Assembly (NCBI RefSeq): GCF_018100805.1 | Contig: NZ_JAGJEA010000007.1 | Location: forward strand, 124,001 to 188,000 | DNA from: Aquimarina sp. MMG016 | GTDB lineage: Bacteria > Bacteroidota > Bacteroidia > Flavobacteriales > Flavobacteriaceae | Length of the DNA stretch: 64,000 nt | Direction of reading: 5' to 3' | Shown here: positions 60,031 to 64,000 of the stretch, piece by piece | How the letters are laid out: every line of letters starts with the position of its first letter | Position numbering within the stretch: the stretch's first letter is position 1 | Made by a program: the position numbers and the translations under genes | The notes under the pieces: model-generated | What the model saw: only the letters and a program-made list of their open reading frames with translations | What the model was told of the DNA's origin: nothing | The model's database searches: none

Positions 60031-62955
60031 GTGACAAAAATAAGTAGGGAATATTTTACTTTAATAATTTTTCTTTTAACTTTTAGTATTTATGCTCAGG
60101 ATCAAGGCCCATTAGTGGTCAAGGATTATGAAGAACAAAAACGTTGGGTTGATAGTATATATAACCGCATGACCCTTAAGGAAAAAGTGGGTCAGCTCTT
60201 TATGGTTGATATATTTTCTTCTAAGACCAGGAAAGAGACAGATAAAATAAAGCAACTTATAGAAGAATATCATATTGGTGGAGTTATCTTTTCCAGAGGA
60301 GGGCCTTATCGGCAAGCTAGACTGAATAATGAATTTCAGGAATTGTCTAAAGTCCCTTTATTGATCGGTATGGATGCTGAATGGGGTTTGTCTATGCGCT
60401 TAGATTCCACATATGCTTTTCCATGGAATATGACGCTTGGCGCCATTCGGGATAATCAATTGATTGAAGATACCGGAAGACAGATTGCTAAACATTGTAA
60501 AAGATTAGGAGTACATATTAATTTTGCTCCCGTGGTGGATATCAATACCAATCCCAAAAACCCTATTATAGGAAACCGCTCCTTTGGCGAAGACAAAGAA
60601 AATGTTACTCAAAAAGCTTTGGCTTTTATGACAGGAATGCAAAAAGAAGGGGTTTTGGCTAGCGCAAAACACTTTCCCGGGCACGGAGATACAGATAGCG
60701 ATTCGCACAAAACACTTCCAACAATTAATTTTGATGCTAAAAGAATTGATAGTATAGAATTGTATCCCTATAAATCCATGATTAATGAGGGGTTATCTAG
60801 TGTGATGGTCGCTCATCTAAATATTCCTAGTTTAGAGCCACGATCAGATTTACCATCTTCGATTTCGGAGAATGTTGTAACCAAAATACTTAAAGATAGT
60901 CTTAATTTCGAGGGTTTGATATTTACAGATGCTTTAAATATGAAAGGCGCATCTAATTTTAAGGAACCTGGAGAAATCGATCTCGCAGCTTTTTTAGCTG
61001 GTAATGATGTGCTATTGATGTCTGAAAATGTAGCATTAGCTTCTCAAAAAATTATTTCTGCATATTATTCAGGAATGCTTGATGAAGAACGATTATCGTA
61101 TTCTGTACGTAAAATACTTATGGCGAAGTATAAAGTTGGGTTAAATAAGTACAAGCCTGTAGAAACAGCATTTCTTTCGACGGAGTTAAATAGTGTAAAT
61201 AATGATGTTTTGCATCATAAACTTGTTGAGCACTCTTTGACATTGATTAAAAATGACCGAGCTATACTGCCAATAAAGAATTTGGACCTAAAAAAGATAG
61301 CTTATGTATCTCTTGGAGATGATTCTGGGCAAGTGTTTTTTGAAGAATTAAATAAGTATGCTCAAGTAGATTGGGTAAAAGGTAATCAATTACCCGACTT
61401 ATTAGAGCAACTTCGTAATTATAATATGGTTGTTGTTGGATTTCATAAATCTAATGAATCCCCGTGGAAGGATTATAAATTCAAGGACAAAGAATTAGTT
61501 TGGTTGTATGAAATAGCTAGATTGAATAATACTGTTTTGAGTATGTTCTCCCGACCTTATGCAATGTTAGACATGTCTACCACGACTAACTTTGAAGGTA
61601 TGGTAATGGCATATCAAAATAGTAAGATTTCACAAGAGAAGACAGCACAATTACTTTTTGGTGCAATTGAAGCTAAAGGAAAACTACCGGTAAGTCTAGG
61701 AGATGATTTCCCCGTGGGAACAGGTTTAAAAACGAGGTTTATGAATAGACTTTCATATGGTTTACCTGAAACGGTGGGAATGAATTCGTATAAACTTAAT
61801 AGAATAGATTCTATAGTAGATTACACATTGAGAGAAAAGATGGCTCCCGGGTTACAACTTATCGTTGCCAGAAAAGGTAAAGTAATTTTTAATAAAAACT
61901 ATGGTTACCATACATATAATAAGCAGCGAAAGGTAAAAGGCTCGGATATTTATGATTTGGCATCATTAACAAAGATATTGGCAACTTTGCCTTTAACTAT
62001 GGAATTAAAAGATGATGGTATTATCTCTTTAGATTCCAGGATAGGCGATATATTGCCATATTTTAAAGACTCTAATAAGAAAGATATGACAATTCGTTCT
62101 ATGCTTTCTCATTATGCGCGATTGAGGGCCTGGATTCCGTTTTATCTCAAAACTTTGGATTCGGTTACCTCTAAACCTAGTAAGGTGTATTATAGAAATA
62201 AAATGTCTGATGAATTCAATATAGAGGTGACTAATAGTTTATACTTACGTAGTGATATGAAGGACTCTTTGATGCTTAGAATTAAAGATAGTGAACTACG
62301 CAGAAGGTTAAGTTATAAGTATAGTGATCTCCCTTATTATTTCATAAAAGCTTTTATAGAAGAACATTATGGCAATACTATGGATGCATTGATACAGCAG
62401 CATTTTTATAGATCTATGGGGGCTAGTAATACAGGGTATTTACCATTGAATCGATTTGATAAAAAAAGAATTGTTCCTACCGAAAACGATCAAGCTTTTA
62501 GGAAGCAGATTATCCATGGTTATGTTCATGATCAAGGAGCAGCAATGTTTGGGGGGGTTAGCGGTCATGCTGGATTATTCGCTAATGCTAATGATGTAGC
62601 TAAAATCATGCAGATGTATTTAAATCGTGGTCATTATGGTGGTAAGCAGTATATCAGTGCACAGACACTTGATGAATTCAATACGTGTTATTATTGTGAA
62701 AAAGATGTAAGGCGTGGAGTAGGGTTTGATAAGCCTCAATTGGGAGATGTAGGACCTACGTGTGGTTGTATTTCTATGAACAGTTTTGGACATAGTGGTT
62801 TCACTGGAACTTTTGCCTGGGCTGATCCCGAAGAAGAAATTGTATATGTATTTTTAAGCAACCGTACATATCCAAATTCAGCCAATCGTAAGCTTATAGC
62901 CAATGATATTCGGTCTGAAATTCAAAGAGTGATTTACGAGGCTATTGATTATTAA
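60031..62955 (+). CDS. GH3 beta-N-acetylhexosaminidase-like domain fused to a serine beta-lactamase-like domain
   Basis: This 974-residue protein starts at a GTG and has a signal peptide (YFTLIIFLLTFSIYAQ). Residues of about 30-570 are a GH3 hydrolase with KHFPGHGDTDSDSHKTLP and catalytic Asp300 in FTDALNMKGA, as in NagZ-type enzymes. Residues of about 590-970 are a class C beta-lactamase/esterase-like domain with Ser645-x-x-Lys648 (SLTK), YSDLPYY and HSGFTGT. It would act on peptidoglycan or related glycans in the periplasm. The fusion is common in Bacteroidota. The upstream gene is 9 bases away. Confidence 0.88.
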   Translation: MTKISREYFTLIIFLLTFSIYAQDQGPLVVKDYEEQKRWVDSIYNRMTLKEKVGQLFMVDIFSSKTRKETDKIKQLIEEYHIGGVIFSRGGPYRQARLNNEFQELSKVPLLIGMDAEWGLSMRLDSTYAFPWNMTLGAIRDNQLIEDTGRQIAKHCKRLGVHINFAPVVDINTNPKNPIIGNRSFGEDKENVTQKALAFMTGMQKEGVLASAKHFPGHGDTDSDSHKTLPTINFDAKRIDSIELYPYKSMINEGLSSVMVAHLNIPSLEPRSDLPSSISENVVTKILKDSLNFEGLIFTDALNMKGASNFKEPGEIDLAAFLAGNDVLLMSENVALASQKIISAYYSGMLDEERLSYSVRKILMAKYKVGLNKYKPVETAFLSTELNSVNNDVLHHKLVEHSLTLIKNDRAILPIKNLDLKKIAYVSLGDDSGQVFFEELNKYAQVDWVKGNQLPDLLEQLRNYNMVVVGFHKSNESPWKDYKFKDKELVWLYEIARLNNTVLSMFSRPYAMLDMSTTTNFEGMVMAYQNSKISQEKTAQLLFGAIEAKGKLPVSLGDDFPVGTGLKTRFMNRLSYGLPETVGMNSYKLNRIDSIVDYTLREKMAPGLQLIVARKGKVIFNKNYGYHTYNKQRKVKGSDIYDLASLTKILATLPLTMELKDDGIISLDSRIGDILPYFKDSNKKDMTIRSMLSHYARLRAWIPFYLKTLDSVTSKPSKVYYRNKMSDEFNIEVTNSLYLRSDMKDSLMLRIKDSELRRRLSYKYSDLPYYFIKAFIEEHYGNTMDALIQQHFYRSMGASNTGYLPLNRFDKKRIVPTENDQAFRKQIIHGYVHDQGAAMFGGVSGHAGLFANANDVAKIMQMYLNRGHYGGKQYISAQTLDEFNTCYYCEKDVRRGVGFDKPQLGDVGPTCGCISMNSFGHSGFTGTFAWADPEEEIVYVFLSNRTYPNSANRKLIANDIRSEIQRVIYEAIDY

Positions 62956-62979
62956 AAATATTATTATTTACATATAACT

Positions 62980-63882
62980 ATGCAAGTTGAAATATCAGAA
63001 CAAGGTCCAAAGCTTTCAAGAATTATCTCCGGATGCATGAATTGGGGTGAGTGGGGAGCAAATTTATCAACTGATGAAGCTCAGAAATTAATCGAAGATT
63101 GTTTGGCTATTGACGTTACTGCATTCGATCACGCAGATATTTATGGTCATTATACGACCGAAGAGTTATTTGGTAATGCTATAAAAGGAAATTCTTCGCT
63201 ACGCGAACAAATACAGTTGATAACCAAGTGCGGCATAAAATTAGTGACACCTCATCGGCCAAATAACAAAATTAAATCTTATGCTTTGGATAAAGAGTAT
63301 ATTCTGCAATCAGTGGAACAATCATTAACTAATTTGCATACGGATTTTATAGATTTACTACTAATTCATAGACCTAGTCCGCTAATGAATCCTCATGAAA
63401 TCGCAGAAGCCTTTACCAAGCTTAAGAATGACGGAAAAGTGTTGCATTTTGGTGTGTCTAATTTTACGACATCACAATTCGAGATGTTGAATGATTTTAT
63501 ACCTCTAACTACCAATCAGATAGAAATATCACCACTGCATTTAGATCCGTTTATAGACGGCTCTTTAGATCAATGTATTAAGCATAAAATATCTCCAATG
63601 GGGTATTCTACATTAGCTGGTGGTAAATTCTTTTCTAAAGAACCTGAAAACAACGTAATTAGAATTAATAAGGTTGTAAATCAATTAACAGAAAAATATA
63701 ATGCTACTTCTGATCAAATTCTTATTTCATGGATATTAAGACACCCTTCCGGTATTTTGCCAATTATAGGCTCAACTAAAATCAATCGAATTCAATCTGC
63801 TGTGGATGCTACAAATATTCAAATCACAGATGAAGAATGGTTTATGATTTGGGAGGCTTCCACAGGAGCTGAAGTGGCTTAA
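62980..63882 (+). CDS. Aldo/keto reductase family protein
   Basis: This 300-residue protein has the AKR (beta/alpha)8 barrel pattern: DHADIYGHYTTEELFGNAI with catalytic Asp and Tyr, ITKCGIKL with Lys, DLLLIHRPSPL with His, and GYSTLAGGKFF for the NADPH site. It reduces aldehydes or ketones to alcohols. The start is 24 bases after the GH3-fusion gene, so it may be co-transcribed. The substrate is unknown. Confidence 0.9.
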   Translation: MQVEISEQGPKLSRIISGCMNWGEWGANLSTDEAQKLIEDCLAIDVTAFDHADIYGHYTTEELFGNAIKGNSSLREQIQLITKCGIKLVTPHRPNNKIKSYALDKEYILQSVEQSLTNLHTDFIDLLLIHRPSPLMNPHEIAEAFTKLKNDGKVLHFGVSNFTTSQFEMLNDFIPLTTNQIEISPLHLDPFIDGSLDQCIKHKISPMGYSTLAGGKFFSKEPENNVIRINKVVNQLTEKYNATSDQILISWILRHPSGILPIIGSTKINRIQSAVDATNIQITDEEWFMIWEASTGAEVA

Positions 63883-63926
63883 TACTATTTTTTAATTGCC
63901 CATATTTTATTGGTTGATATTTATGA

Positions 63927-63960
63927 AGCTTCAAAAGGCGATATAGCCTTTTTAGAAGCT
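63927..63960 (+). terminator. Terminator-like hairpin after the aldo/keto reductase gene
   Basis: AGCTTC plus AAAAGGC (63927-63939) pairs with GCCTTTT plus GAAGCT (63946-63960), with a two-base bulge in the right arm and loop GATATA. The inner stem ends in a short T-run. It lies 45 bases after the stop of the reductase gene. Confidence 0.65.
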
Positions 63961-64000
63961 CGTATCTGTAGTTTAAAAAATGAAAGACCAAATTCAAAAA

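Noticed and set aside
1..64000. CRISPR arrays, tRNA or rRNA genes, insertion sequences and phage genes
   Set aside because: I saw no regularly spaced repeats, no cloverleaf or rRNA-like segment and no transposase or integrase frame in the window.

Overview
The window is AT-rich, densely coded DNA from a Flavobacteriaceae-type bacterium (Bacteroidota), possibly a marine Aquimarina-like genus. The genus is a guess. The family rests on gene content: an LptD-like assembly protein, flexirubin/dialkylresorcinol genes, a GH97 enzyme, DUF4159 and DUF1223 proteins, a Bacteroidota-style HD-less HTH membrane protein, and weak Shine-Dalgarno signals with many TTG starts and overlapping stop/start codons.

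Region 1 (398-26562, all on the + strand) is one long operon-like run of about 27 genes. It looks like a flexirubin-type pigment cluster, that is, an aryl-polyene machine joined to a dialkylresorcinol (DAR) machine. DarA- and DarB-like enzymes make the resorcinol. Several FabF-like ketosynthases (one lacking all catalytic residues, like a chain length factor, and one half-length), two ACPs, a FabG reductase and two hotdog dehydratases would build the polyene. A BtrH-like, an LpxL-like, a PlsC-like and a C45-like protein are candidate acyl-transfer enzymes. An ABC exporter, an MMPL/RND exporter, a LolA-like carrier and an outer-membrane lipoprotein would move the product to the outer membrane. 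A PaaK-like adenylation enzyme probably activates the starter acid. No tyrosine ammonia-lyase is present in the window.

Region 2 (26793-29219) is a compact signalling cassette: a small cysteine-containing protein, a polytopic membrane protein, a HisKA_3 kinase and a LuxR-type response regulator. Region 3 (29267-39473) is mostly minus-strand housekeeping: a THUMP-like methyltransferase, an AI-2E permease, a SpoU methyltransferase, DUF4159, RsmE and TsaD. Plus-strand genes are interspersed: DUF1223, two small proteins, an SbtA-like permease and a TolB-like propeller. Region 4 (39462-45522) carries a giant TamB-like protein, PfkA and MgsA.

Region 5 (45540-51370) holds a membrane-tethered HTH protein divergent from a secreted laminin-G-like protein, then a GH97 glucosidase and RidA. 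Between them, at 48080-48660, is a tandem duplication of a tiny gene unit encoding two 32-residue peptides. They share 25 of 32 residues, and the last six codons all differ only silently. Each copy has its own conserved upstream element, resembling a sigma-54 site, and its own terminator hairpin. This is the least explained structure in the window. Region 6 (51472-63882) contains LptD, an N-acetylmuramoyl-L-alanine amidase, an MCE/MlaD protein, a split membrane/cytosolic Fe-S electron-transfer pair, a HAD protein, a GH3-beta-lactamase fusion and an aldo/keto reductase.
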